From assembly GCF_026151205.1 (NCBI RefSeq), contig NC_087080.1:10837837-10901836 (forward strand): a stretch of DNA of 64,000 nucleotides. Direction: 5' to 3'. The number at the start of each line of letters is the position of its first letter. Positions within the stretch are counted from its first letter, which is position 1. Below are positions 21,881 through 33,242 of this stretch, one piece after another. The notes under the pieces were generated by a model that was not told the DNA's origin, did no database searches, and saw only the letters and a program-made list of their open reading frames with translations. This DNA is from Bolinopsis microptera. Taxonomy: Eukaryota; Ctenophora; Tentaculata; Lobata; Bolinopsidae. The translations under genes were made by a program, and so were the position numbers.

Positions 21881-22684
21881 TGAGGCTAACAAATTAGCCT
21901 CACCACTTTCAAAAAAGAACTTTCTCATGTTACGTCCATGATATCCAAGTTGCAAGTATAATCCATAGTGATTATACTTGATCGAGATCTAAGCTTTAAA
22001 TATTCGAGGTGAAAATGAGGCTAACCACCTTTTGAGAGGGTGAAATGAGGCTAACATATACTTTTGTGTATATTTTCGAGTTGGTTCGGTATTGTGACTA
22101 TCTAATATGTCAACAATAAAGATTGATTCATCCTCTTCAAACTCAACATTTCAGAAATCGCCGAGTCTACTTGTAGGAGGCCAAAATGAGGCTAATAAAT
22201 ATTTCGACCGCATTTTAACTTTAATGTACGGAAACAGGTTAACAGCTCACACGTTACTTGATATCCATGTTGCACATGAAATTCCTTGGGATTATATTTA
22301 ATCGGTATTTAAGCTTCAAATTTTCGAGGTGAAAATGAGGCTAACCACCTTGTGAGAGGGTGAAATGAGGCTAACAAGTATACTTTTGTGTATATTTTCG
22401 AGCATGTTCGGTATTGTGACTATCTAATGTGTCAACAATAAAAATTTATTCATCCTCTTCAAGCTCAACATTTCAGAAATCGCAGAGTCTTCTTGTAGAA
22501 GGCCAAAATGAGGCTAATAAATGATTCGACCGCATTTTAAGTTTTAACTTTAATGTACGGAAACATGTTATAGACCCACTATAAAACTTGTAATTGTAGC
22601 CCGAAGGTTATTGAGACTTTATTGAAACTTATTTGAGGTTGGATTGAGGCTACCTTCCCTCCTTGAGGCAAAATTGAGGCTAAC
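21881..22684. repeat. TGAGGCTAA motif cluster in transposon
   Basis: TGAGGCTA occurs at 21881, 22016, 22046, 22187, 22336, 22366, 22509, 22645 and 22675. The first copy is paired with its reverse complement, TTAGCCTCA, at 21894, forming a small hairpin. Part of the cluster arises from a tandem duplication of about 320 bp (22010-22190 against 22330-22510), but outer copies lie outside it. It could be a transposase-binding array. Confidence 0.7.
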
Positions 22685-22945
22685 AGATACACTACGCAGA
22701 CAATTGTCACTGTGCCAGCTATCAAGTAGTTGCTGAGCAGCAGCAGCAGTTAAATGAAGAAAATGAAGTTGAGGAAGGAAATGTATTAGAGCTGTTGGCT
22801 AGAGTAGGCCCCTTACTTCTATGGAGCTCCCTGGCCAATTGCTCTGGCAATGTTCTCCATGGGGCCATGTAATATCACATGATCTGATATCATGCCAAAT
22901 TAGACTCTAAACTATAAAGTATAATATTAAAATGGAACTGTTTGA

Positions 22946-23986
22946 GAAAAAACATTTTTCGTTACTTGGAAAGAGAAAACTTACTCAACTGTCAGCATAA
23001 CGAATCAGACGTACCTTAATCTTACATGTACTTGTGACGGTCTTGTTTTGTATTTAACTCTGCTGAAGAAGCAATTCCCTAATGCTGAAATCGTCACTTA
23101 TTACCTTGGAAGTGATCAGAATGAGCAGCTGTTTGCATTTATTCGGGTTTCTTTTTCATCTGGTCGCTCAAGAAATATGGATGCGATAACTATGGCCCAT
23201 GGAATGGAGAGAAAGAATGTGTACAGTGCTTTATCATTACATGAAGACACATCTGCAATTGCACATGCACGTGAAGTACAGTTTTGCAATTTGCATCCTA
23301 CAGTTCACCTCAAAAAGGTTAAATCTGCAGGCCAGAAAGCAGAACGAGTGAAATGGACTGGTGGTATGATAAGCCTAGGCAAGTTGGCAAAAACGCTGGA
23401 CAGGGCATCGAGGGACTGCATTCGAGAAGGGAAAAGAAACAATTTCCCTGTGTTCGCCGCAGTCGCAGATCCTGAAGAACGGAGTGGGAAGCCAATCGTC
23501 CATGGCCAAGAACTTTCTTGGGAAGCTGTAGATGACGAAGCTGGATGCCTCGAGGATGAGGACGACTTAGCTTATGAGGTAGAACCTGGAGTTGATGATT
23601 GTGATGATGGAGAAACGATATCAACAGATAAGTATGGAACACTTTCCTTCCGGTATTTTGAGACACTCACGCTCAATGGAGGAAGAAGCACTTTATCAAC
23701 AAAATCTCGTCTTTCAAGATTCAAGGGGGACGCGTTTGGAGTGTCTTCTGATGTTCGCTTATACAATCAACCTGAATGCGGATGTTCAACAGTTTTGAAA
23801 GCTGGCAGTACAGAAACTCTTAAAGTCTTCAAATCTCAGCAGGACTTTGCAACAGGAGTGGTTAGATTTATTTCTTATAAGTCATGCCCGATGAAGTACT
23901 ACTGCCAGGAACATAGCCTAATCAATGGATCTCCTAATGTTTGGCTACTCGTCGAAGACAAATACATCAGATGCATTGTTCCTTGA
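22946..23986 (+). CDS. Putative transposase C-terminal part
   Basis: A frame open from 22946 (no ATG before the Met codons at about 23177) to TGA at 23986, about 346 codons, probably a 3' exon or a truncated gene. The most conserved-looking stretch is EQLFAFIRVSFSSGRSRNMD followed by AITMAHGMERKN, the type of segment seen near the end of cut-and-paste transposases. There is an acidic middle (DDEAGCLEDEDD) and a Cys-rich end (ECGCS and CPMKYYCQEH) that could bind zinc. I see no complete catalytic triad and cannot name the superfamily. It is assigned as transposase mainly because it is the only long frame inside an element with inverted ends. Confidence 0.5.
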   Translation, partial: EKTFFVTWKEKTYSTVSITNQTYLNLTCTCDGLVLYLTLLKKQFPNAEIVTYYLGSDQNEQLFAFIRVSFSSGRSRNMDAITMAHGMERKNVYSALSLHEDTSAIAHAREVQFCNLHPTVHLKKVKSAGQKAERVKWTGGMISLGKLAKTLDRASRDCIREGKRNNFPVFAAVADPEERSGKPIVHGQELSWEAVDDEAGCLEDEDDLAYEVEPGVDDCDDGETISTDKYGTLSFRYFETLTLNGGRSTLSTKSRLSRFKGDAFGVSSDVRLYNQPECGCSTVLKAGSTETLKVFKSQQDFATGVVRFISYKSCPMKYYCQEHSLINGSPNVWLLVEDKYIRCIVP

Positions 23987-24377
23987 TGACATTCAAAATC
24001 GTTGTGTTGTCAATGTTTGTATTCTGTACATTTTGAACATCTCACAATTTGCTTTTCTTGAATAGTGAAATGTTTGGTACATATTTGATATAATACATTT
24101 CTATTTTCTTTATTTGTCATATGAATCTTTGACTTTAACGATCATTCCAAGCGTTATAAAGCATGAAACATGTCTCTTATTCAAGTACTAATAATATTTG
24201 CGAATTTAAAGTCATCCTAAAGGTCAAATATGAAGACCTAAATTCATGGCATAAATTGGCATAAATGGAGAATTGGCCAAACAAAATTTCCATTTATGCC
24301 ATGAAATTTCTATGCCATTTGATGATTTTTATGCCATTCTTCTCCATTCTATGCCATTGGTACCCCCCCTAATGGAT

Positions 24378-27300
24378 CCTAAGATCGTTTCGAAATTCCA
24401 TTACTAGTTTCTTTGAAGTAAGGTTCTCCTAAAATTTCCTCATTTAGCTATCACATATCACTATGAGTGATATACTGATATAATTATACCAAGAGATTTC
24501 CATACTTGCAGGAAAACGAAAGTATTTCTGATTATAAATCAGCATTGATTATGCAAGAAATTGAGTTGATCTAAAACAAAATGTCCAGAAAAATAACGAA
24601 ACAATGCAGATAAATACATTTAAGTAGCAGCAAAAATACCCAATCGTGAAAGCTTGTTAACAGTAAATCGGTAATTGGTGATGACATATGCGTATTTGTG
24701 TAAACAAAGAACGGGCAGGCTGCCAATTTCCTGGTCGAGTAATTTTGGCAGCTACAGAGGCAAAGTAGTAAAACTAAAAGTACCAAACTAAACAGTACAT
24801 TAACTAATATAATAATATATAATAACTAGTAGTTATTTAATTTATATCAACTGGATCCTGTGTGCTCCGAGCGTGCTGTGCATAGTGCAATAGTGCACAG
24901 TTCGAACTTAAACGTGGAAGTGTTGAAACTCTATACCCTTCAGTGGATCTCCCATTTTTAGCAGAAACATTCATCCCGGTTTATGGAAAGCGAGTTTCTA
25001 GGTTGTAGGTGTTCTACTAATTTGGTAGTTTGTAGCTGTATATTGTAGTGCTTCTTTCTTCAAGTATGATCTCAACGTTAAATAACTTAAGAAACGCCCG
25101 TAAATTTTTACGTGCATGTAGTCGAATGCTGATTAGCGATGTCTCCAATTCCAAATTATTTTCGCCCCAAAACTAAGTCATGTTAAACTCAGGGGTCTTC
25201 TGTATTTTAACTTTGCGATAGGATTAAAAGATTTGCAAACATTTGGAACGGACTAAACCCTCGAACTTTAACAACGCCTTGATTGGAACTCAGAGAGTTT
25301 AGCATTTAGATTTGGAATATTTCCACCAAATCAGGATCTTTCATTCCTTGAAGCAACAATCCAAAATAGAAGATTGTGTGCATCATAATATGAATTTCTT
25401 TTCACTATTATGTATTACAGACGTAGCACTGTGATAGAAATAGACAACATTAATGCGTATTAATTTCTGTCTATTTTTACTGGGCAACGAGAAGGTTTAA
25501 GACAAAATGTCTATATTGTGAAGCAAAATGTTGGGTTTGTGATAAGCGTACGGTAGGGAACTAAATAAAAAATACTCGGTAATTGCACTCTAAGTCTAAA
25601 AGTTTTATTAAGCGTACCACTGGCACTACTCACGACAACACGAACGAAGTGCTTTTCTAATCGAAAGAAATTACAAATATTATGAAGCATTTGCATTATT
25701 CATAATTTTGATAAATTAAGGTTTGATTTAGCTAAGTTGCTTGCTTAAATTTTCATGGAAAATATTCTGGAATCATATTTATCACTGATACTCCGATACG
25801 AGCTACAGTGGTGGGGGGGGATAGGCTCCAAGGGTGTTCTGTAGAGATATTCCTACTATTCTACTAGTAGTAGTACTACTACTAGGAATCCGACTGACTT
25901 AGTGACTGAGAACTGAAGACATATAATGACCATTCATTTACGTACGTCGTACGACTACAGTCATTCGTCTGCAGATGAGTTTCAGATTCGCCTACATATG
26001 CATGTCACAGAATAATTCGACCTTGACTCTAATTCTTAGACTGATGTTCATGATGAGGATTTCCTTGCGAAAGCACATTAAACATATGCAACAGCAGCAA
26101 CATTACAATTAATTACTGATTTACACAGAGGCTTAAATCTCGTTTCGGAATGGTAATTAATGATTAAAACTCTCACAAAACTACAGCATACAGCATCATA
26201 TCCTGAACATTACAAAGTATTTATTTTACTAAACAAATCAAATTACACCAAAACGAACTGATGTCACAGCTGCCAAAGAAATGCCAAATTGTCGAGATCA
26301 CAGAAAAATGAGGTGTACGTGACGCCGTGATGTACAATAAAGAATATAGTCAGTACAAGTCACACTGGTCAAACAAAGTGTCGACCATACTAAACAGGTC
26401 ACTGTAATAAAAGTATACAACTTCCGAAACTTCATATGTCAACGTGTCTGTCGAGTAGTCAGAAACTAGGAGGGAGCAGCTAGTAAGATGGGGTGAGGAT
26501 ACAAAGTCGGGGAATCAGCTCAAATGTAGGTATACTTAGAAAGTAGGTAGTGTGACTGGTGAGTAGATTCTGATATACGCCATTGTATTTGCATTTTGCA
26601 CAGTGTTGATGAATAATGCATTGGAAAGGTATCGTGGATTACTGAATGTTGTGTTGTGTGTGATGTTTTCGTTTGAAGCTTGAGGTATAACGTAATCAGT
26701 ATGAGTAATAAATGTATACTTGTAATTAATTAAAACACGTATGCACGACAAAAGAAGCCTTCAGAGTTTAGATCGCTTGCTTTTATAATAATGCCCGTAT
26801 GATTTTAAAATTACAATATACAGTTACATAAAGTTAATTACAACCACGTTGACGTAGTACGCAACAGCCAGGAAGGGCTACTCACAAATTTATAATTAAT
26901 TATTAATAACGCGAACGCAGCTTTTAATTGTGAATACAACGGTTGCCGATATAGATTTTATTTATAAATCTTTTGTTACTTTTCAATAGTGACATTTCAT
27001 AGGTTTGCCTAACACTCAAACGTTACAATTGTAATACATAGCATTAGCAAAACGATACAATATCCATTCATAGCAAATAATATTGATAACTACAATTAAA
27101 TAAGTTCTCAAACATCAACTAGGTGTTTATTTAAAATTTTCGAATGATTTTAGGTAATGTTGGTTTTAATTTCGAGCGAATGCCGTTCAGTTTTCGTTTT
27201 AAGAGGAGCAAAACAAATTGAAGTATCCAAAGTCAAAATCTCGGAGAAAGCTTTGAAAAATGGACAATCACCGAAATGGGACAAGTATGCGACACTTTCT

Positions 27301-28239
27301 TTGACCGAAATTTCACTGTTTTGGTGGAATTATTGTACAAAGACAAGTTTACTGTGTGACAACACATAAATAATAAATATAATTGCAAATTTAGGTACCG
27401 GATGCAATATTTTAATTTACAGAAAAACAAAACTTTGAAAATGGACAATATCACCAAACAGTAATACTAGTATTTCAGTCCCATTTTCAAATATGAGCGG
27501 AACTTCACCATTTTGACGTACCACGTAATTTGTCCAGCGATCAATTATTGACTTCATCGAGGATGACAAAAGATACAATTAAGGTTTTGAAAAATATCAG
27601 TTATATTCGAGGAAAAAGTTTTGAAATTAATGGACAATATAATATAAATAACTTATTAGAGGCCATCCGCCATCTATTTAGCCTTGGGGCGGGTTTTCAG
27701 ACCACCCTCGCGATCCGTGCGTGCTAATAATTTGAAATCACTTTACACTCGATCTTCGAAATTTGTCTAAAAGGGCCCCCGACAGTTGAAACCAACTTGG
27801 ATCGATGTGCGATGTATTCAGTATTTTCAAACACTGATTCCAATTATTACCCCCCATGACATATCACATTGACATAGGGTTAAATGTTCTCCTCGCGAGA
27901 TATCGACGAAGAACTGTTTCGATCATCACGTAATATGACTTTGCCCCACCTGTGCGTATAACTAAAATTAACTAAACTATAACATAGAAGGAAATTGCTT
28001 TAATTTCTCGTTAGGGTTTCGTCAAATGCTTTTGTTAGGAATTGGGTTAGGGTAAGGGTTGGGATCAAACAAAAGGGCTACCGTTTCGAATAATCGTTCA
28101 AGTGGCAAGACCAGCTAGAGAACGGGTTGCAAAAGTTACGTGACAGTTGACAGTCGACTGAAAAGTGTAAACTTAAAGTTATTAATTATTATTTATCATC
28201 CCGACTACAGACTAAACCGGTCGCGGTACGAGTTTAATA
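24378..28239. other. Gene-poor intergenic region
   Basis: AT-rich DNA without supportable exons. It includes a perfect 22-bp palindrome at about 25863-25884 (CTAGTAGTAGT and its complement), a poly-G run near 25811 and two related segments around 27240-27340 and 27430-27520 (both with AAAATGGACAATCACC-like text). Short open frames here lack family motifs. Confidence 0.5.
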
Positions 28240-29340
28240 CTTTATTTTTAGCGCTGCAATGCACTACTGCGGGCCGCGCCTTGTATAATAGCGCGATGCG
28301 TAACTGGGCTGCGCCGCGCACTCAATTATGCCTCTCGCAACTTGTATCACGTCATGACCCCCCATCGCCGTTTCACTATAGGAGCCACTCACTCGTGCGC
28401 GGCGGGTCATACAACGTATGACAACTCGCAACTTAACCACGCTACGATCGGCGAAATGCGCAACTCACCGAGCTGCGAAGAATTGACATCGTCAATTAAG
28501 CTTTGTAGGTTTATAACTTACCAGGACGCGCGCCGAGTTGGACTCCCTGACGGTCCTAATATTAAAAAATATATATTTTACGAGTATCACCCGTTATGGG
28601 CCGTGCTCAGTCTGTCATTCCGCCTAATCTCTATTTTATGTTTATGAACATGATAGCCTGCGGTCCCCAGATAAGTAGGTTTATAACCTACCAAGATGCG
28701 CGCCAAATAATTAAATTATTGGACTCGTCAACAATCTAATATTTGAAACAAATATTTATATTTTACGAGTATCACCCGTTAAATAATGTTAAGCAGCGCA
28801 TGAAATAATGTTTTTCGCAACCTTCGTTAAATCGGCAAGAATCAAAATACATGATCATCACTGAACTGGGCCACGCCGAGCTGCAAAGGATCGACATTGC
28901 ATTGTAAATCAAGTAGGAGCTAATTAATTTGGGACTTTTGCACATTTTATTTTTAGTATTTAAATGACATGTCCGATGTCATGAGCAATTGCAAATTTTC
29001 ATATTTATTTTTAAAATGACTAATTCAATGGTGGTAAAAAAAGATTTTAAAACGAAACTAAAATGTTAGTTGTAGCGCGATGCACTACTGGGTCGCGCGC
29101 GCATCAAATAATGCTTCTCGCAACCACATCTTCGGTAGATCGGCGAGATGCACCACTGTGCCTCACCGAGCTGCGAAGGATTGACATCGTGAATCAAAAA
29201 TGTTAGGTACGCCGCGCATATTTTCGCTTGCCTGGGAACCCCAGGCTATTATGTTCATAAACATAATATTCGGCGGAATGACAGGCTGAGCGCCGCCCAG
29301 CAAATTTTCGCTAATCTTCACCGTGTAAAATCGAGCGCTG
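28240..29340. repeat. GC-rich interspersed repeat cluster
   Basis: Scrambled copies of a repeat with GCGCGATGC, CTACTGGGCCGCGCC, GCTTCTCGCAACC and GAGCTGCGAAGGATTGACAT, sharply GC-rich against the background. The same family recurs at 59570-60840 inside the foldback-like element. Some units end in a small hairpin, AATTGACATCGTCAATT. Two copies of the SINE-like repeat seen at 16415 lie at 28507-28600 and 28675-28785. Non-coding, probably a non-autonomous mobile family. Confidence 0.6.
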
Positions 29341-29541
29341 AAGGAAAACCTTATTGTTTCATTGGTTGCATTTCGAAATTCCTTTTCCCTACCTTTGATT
29401 GTTGTTTCAATGTATAATTTGACTATTGATTAATTATTTTTTTGAAAAGGTCATTCAAACAATATATGTACATTCAATTGAATCAAGTGATGCAATTGGC
29501 AAAGCACAATACACAAGTAATTTCACTGCTACCAGTATTAT

Positions 29542-30560
29542 ATGAACACCCAGCTGTATTTCACTCTTGATTCTGATGACCCATCACAGCTAGAGCACAA
29601 TATGGAACACTGTATGTCTGATATCAAGAAATGGATGACAAACAATTTCCTTCAACTGAATTCTTCTAAGACTGAAGTCATCGTTATATCCTCTAAATTT
29701 GACTCAAAAAATATTCCAGCTTCTCTACAGATTGTTAAGGATCAAGAGCCACATGTTGTTAGTGGAACTGTGAAGAGTCTTGGGCTGTATTTGGACAGTT
29801 ATCTTTCAATGAGTGATCAGATTACGTCAGTGGTTCAAGCATGTAATATTCAGATCAGAAATTTGTGGTTTATTGCATCAAAACTGTCTTTTAACCTTAA
29901 GATTCAGCTTGTTCATGCTCTAGTACTCTCTAGAATTGATTATTGCAATAGCGTATATTTTGGACTGAGCTCTTATGACTTAAGTCGTTTACAGAAGGTG
30001 CAAAATTCTGCTGTAAGATTTATTTTCGGGAGAGGAAGAAAGGCACACACTACTCCACTACTTAAGAAAGTTCATTTTCTACCAGTTAGATTTAGAATAG
30101 ATTTTAAGATTGCCCTACTTGCCTACAAGTGTTTAAATAATATAGCTCCTCCTTACTTAAAAGAGTTGATATCTCCTAGGCAGCAAAGTTTTAAAAATGT
30201 ACGTCTTGATAATGATTATTTTTACCTTAGTTTTCCGCCCTCTCCTAACTATGTAAACACAGAGAAAGCTTTTAGTCACTGTGCAGTTAAAGTATTTAAT
30301 TCCTTGCCATACGACATAAGATCAGCTGAGTCAGTTACATCTTTCAAGACCAAACTTAAAACATACTTCTTTTCTCTAGCATTTGATTGATTTTGCATTT
30401 ACATAGATAAAATGAATTTGTCATGTCTAATTTTCAATTAAACTAAGCTCAGTTAATGTAAGAGCCGCTTTAGAAAGCACTGGAGTTTATCTCCAGGATT
30501 AAATTATATCGAGTTATATGATTTAGCTATAAGGCGGTTTATAAAAGTTGTATTTATTTA
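29542..30560 (+). pseudogene. 5'-truncated non-LTR retrotransposon fragment
   Basis: A 282-codon frame covering the end of a reverse transcriptase and the downstream connector. It opens just after where the YADD box would be (TQLYFTLD), then SKTEVIVI, KSLGLYLDSYLSM, SRIDYCNSVYFGL, a QNSAVRFIF block, and HFLPVRFRIDFKIALLAYKC, an order typical of CR1/L2/Jockey-type elements. The catalytic half is missing, and the break falls abruptly at about 29540, as expected from 5' truncation during target-primed insertion. A 3' UTR ends in TTATTTATTATTA near 30555. The initial ATG is incidental. Not functional. Confidence 0.8.
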
Positions 30561-30660
30561 TTATTATGAAATATAAACAACCAAATATATACATATCTAC
30601 TCCATCACAGGGGCAGGGATGAGGTCGTAAGATACTTCTAATAGAGGGGTCCCATATTTT

Positions 30661-31185
30661 GTGTCTATTTTCTTTTTATCTTCAACAAGTAAAACAACTA
30701 AAAGCAGTGCGAGATCGTTTTGGTCGCCGCTGGACAGGGCATTCACAGATGTAAGGGTACTTCACCCTCAAGCCCAGTCCAACAGTGACAAGAGCATCTC
30801 ACAGATGTACAAATTTCACGAGAAAAACAAAAAACGTGAGTACAATGACAGAGTCCTCAATGTAGAAAAGGCTACCTTCACACCACTGGTGTTCAGTACT
30901 ACAGGAGGAATGGCAACTGAGGCTTCGCAGTTTCTAAAACATCTTGCTGAAAAGATCAGCCTAAAGAAAGGCCAACGGTATTGTGATGTGATGTCATTTG
31001 TCAGACGCAGACTGCGTTTTGATCTACTCAGAACCTGTATAATCTCTATCAGGGGGTACAGAGGTACCAGAACCCTTCCACCCACGGCAATAAGTGATTT
31101 GGACCTTAACCTGATCAACACTCTTAAACCCTCAAAGGTCATGGAGTGCTTGTTGGATGGGGGTCTAAACTGCTTTTTGTTGTGA
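30661..31185 (+). pseudogene. Retroelement-derived C-terminal domain fragment
   Basis: A frame of about 174 codons beginning without a convincing start. Core motifs: AFTDVRVLHPQAQS, YKFHEKNKKREYNDRVLNVE, FTPLVFSTTGGM, and RRLRFDLLRTCIISIRGYRG. I recognise this arrangement as a domain that commonly accompanies reverse transcriptases in invertebrate repetitive elements, where it is present in many copies. No catalytic domain lies next to it, so this is a fragment. Confidence in the exact family is low. Confidence 0.5.
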
Positions 31186-31979
31186 TGTGATTTAGTGGAT
31201 TTTATATATATTATTACAAAGGGTTTTATTTTTACCTCAGTTTTTAAATTTGTACCATCTTTACAGAATTTTATATAGGGTCATTGCTATATCATGTGTA
31301 TATTGTTTGAATATTCAGTAAAACTACAAATTACCTAAATATGGTGTTTCGCCAATAGTAATAAGTCATTTTATAAAAGAATTGTGATAGAATAATTTTT
31401 TTCCCTACTCTTGCCGAAGGCAAAAAGATCGTAGGGAATAAGTAATCGGGTTTGGATATATGAGGTGGCCCAATGGACCTGTGATGATGACAAAAGTCTG
31501 CTCCTTCGCAATATAGACCACCCCCCTATAATTAAGTGTATAGGAAGCGTCTGTTATGCTGCGTGCAACGCTAGCCATGTGTTAATTAATTACAGTGAAA
31601 TTCCTCCTTCTCAAAGTTATTTTCCGCAATTTTCTGGATTCATTTATTGTTTATGCGCGGCGCTGCATTGGTCAAATAAATCGTCAAGTTTTACCATGCA
31701 CGAATCCCACTCATATATAAAAAACATAGTATGTAAATATGGTGCAATTTTTCCTGTCACACTTTTCACTCAAAAGAATTAATGGTACAAGTACATCGTA
31801 GGGAAAATTGATTGTGCGTGGTTTAACCACGGCGAAATTCTTGTTACTACAGTAAAACCTTAATTTACCATCAGTCAAGGAGCAAGAAAAGTAGTAAGGT
31901 GAAACGTGTACGGTAAGTTGGGGTTTCGAATTATGAGACGAGTCGTAGTTGGATCATATTCTTTCTCTCCACACAATAC
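31186..31979. other. Repeat-like spacer without genes
   Basis: No gene is supported. The stretch from about 31400, with CCCTACTCTTGCCGAAGGCA and a near mirror of GATCGTAGGG at 31427 and 31796, may be another decayed repeat, but I could not define its ends. Confidence 0.35.
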
Positions 31980-32314
31980 CAGTGGCGTAACAACCGCCCC
32001 TGCTAACCCTGCTAGCAGGGGGGCGGCACCTTAGGGGGGCGGCATTTTCCTGGATTGTAGGTCTGATTTCACGGAAAAAGCGCCTTATTGGTGTACTACC
32101 CTGTCGAATTTAGCGTTCAGTCGACGTGAAAAAAATATTTGGGGTACCATTGTTGCTTCAGGGGGCGGCAAAAAGGTGTAGGGGGCGGCAAAAAAAGTAC
32201 CCGACCTTTTTTTTTTTTTTTTTTTTTTTTTAGGGACACAAAATTTTAGGGGCGGAAAAGGGGCGGCAAATTTCAATCAGCAGGGGGGCGGCACAAAGTA
32301 ACGTTACGCCACTG
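31980..32314. mobile_element. hAT-type MITE, 335 bp
   Basis: Ends CAGTGGCGTAAC and GTTACGCCACTG, flanked by a perfect 8-bp duplication CACAATAC (31972-31979 and 32315-32322). The interior repeats GGGGCGGCA and has a poly-T tract of 25 at about 32207-32231. CAG..CTG ends with an 8-bp duplication are typical of the hAT superfamily. It has no coding capacity. Confidence 0.9.
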
Positions 32315-32499
32315 CACAATACTAGTTCCCAATTTTGTCTTCCTCCCTAAATCAGGGCTAAGCCGTATTGTAAAGGCCCTGTCGCTAACATCTGAAATTG
32401 GCTGGGAATCAACATTTTAAATGATGGTTTGGCTACCGTATCGTGTTCTGCTGATCTGTATTCTTTACTGCAGTAAATAGAGGTATCCATAACTGCCAA

Positions 32500-32590
32500 A
32501 ACAGTAATGTCCATCAACAGGATTTAAACTCTGGGCGAGTTGTCTGGAGATTAAACCACTAGACCATGCTTCTGCTGTAAAGTGTGAAAT
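32500..32590 (-). repeat. tRNA-like relic, possible SINE head
   Basis: On the minus strand the sequence reads GCATGGTCTAGTGGTTTAAT, a good match to a Pol III A box, followed about 30 bases later by GAGTTTAAATCC, a weak B box. The cloverleaf is not complete, so this is probably a tRNA pseudogene or a tRNA-derived SINE fragment rather than a working tRNA. Confidence 0.4.
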
Positions 32591-33242
32591 ATTTAGATTT
32601 GTGTATAGGTTTTAAGGTAGCTCTGCATCTGGCTACCTGTTAGACTCATGTTTTGTGCATGTAGGAATCTGGTAGCCACAGACATATAAAAGAATTACTG
32701 AAGTTGAGAATGAAGTTATATGACAAGAATCTAGTCTCATTATCACCCATGCTATAATTAGTTAGTTCCAGAGTTCAAAATTTCATTTAAAATATCGTCA
32801 AGGAACCTCATACCTAGATTCCTCACTTTCAGGTGATATCAAATTTAATTATTCAATCAAGTCATACAATTTAGTCATTCATATATTACACCTATATAGC
32901 TTGGACATTCCAGGCATCACTTATTTGTTTTGGGACACAAATGAACATATTAATGGTAGCAATGGCCCATATCTGTTACCTGTGTATTGTGCTCTGTCAA
33001 TTGTATCACTCGATTTTATTGAATTTATCATTTTATAATTTACTCCTTCATTTAGTCGTTAAAGCAATACATTATTTTGTCATTTTTCAAAAATTTTGAT
33101 GGAAAAAGAAGAGGTACAATAAATTAATGTTAATTATGTTAATATGGAAAATCGAGGTTTAAAAAAGTGTACAATATTAATTACAGATCATATCATATCA
33201 TTTAAGCATTGACAACATTTCAATCTCTCACAGGTTGAAAAG

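Larger units (their letters stand above)
21452..24369 (+). mobile_element. 2.9-kb DNA transposon, 8-bp target duplication
   Basis: The terminal inverted repeats begin GGGGGGGTACCAATGGCATA (21452 on the plus strand; mirrored and ending at 24369). Sub-terminal ATGGCATA/TATGCCAT palindromic repeats lie at both ends. A perfect 8-bp duplication TAATGGAT flanks the element (21444-21451 and 24370-24377). The body carries one long frame, a 320-bp tandem duplication and a cluster of TGAGGCTAA motifs. The 8-bp duplication fits hAT-like or P-like elements, but the ends do not match a type I can name. A 0.5-kb deletion derivative lies at 54610-55093. Confidence 0.88.

Noticed and set aside
22107-22301. 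Small open frame inside the 2.9-kb transposon
   Set aside because: It falls in the 320-bp tandem duplication, and its counterpart in the second copy is not open in the same way.
27157-27727. Short open frames with KMDNH-like repeated text
   Set aside because: They arise from two related non-coding segments and contain no recognisable domain.
32500-32590. Functional tRNA gene on the minus strand
   Set aside because: The A box is good but the B box is weak and no full acceptor stem can be paired; kept only as a tRNA-like relic.
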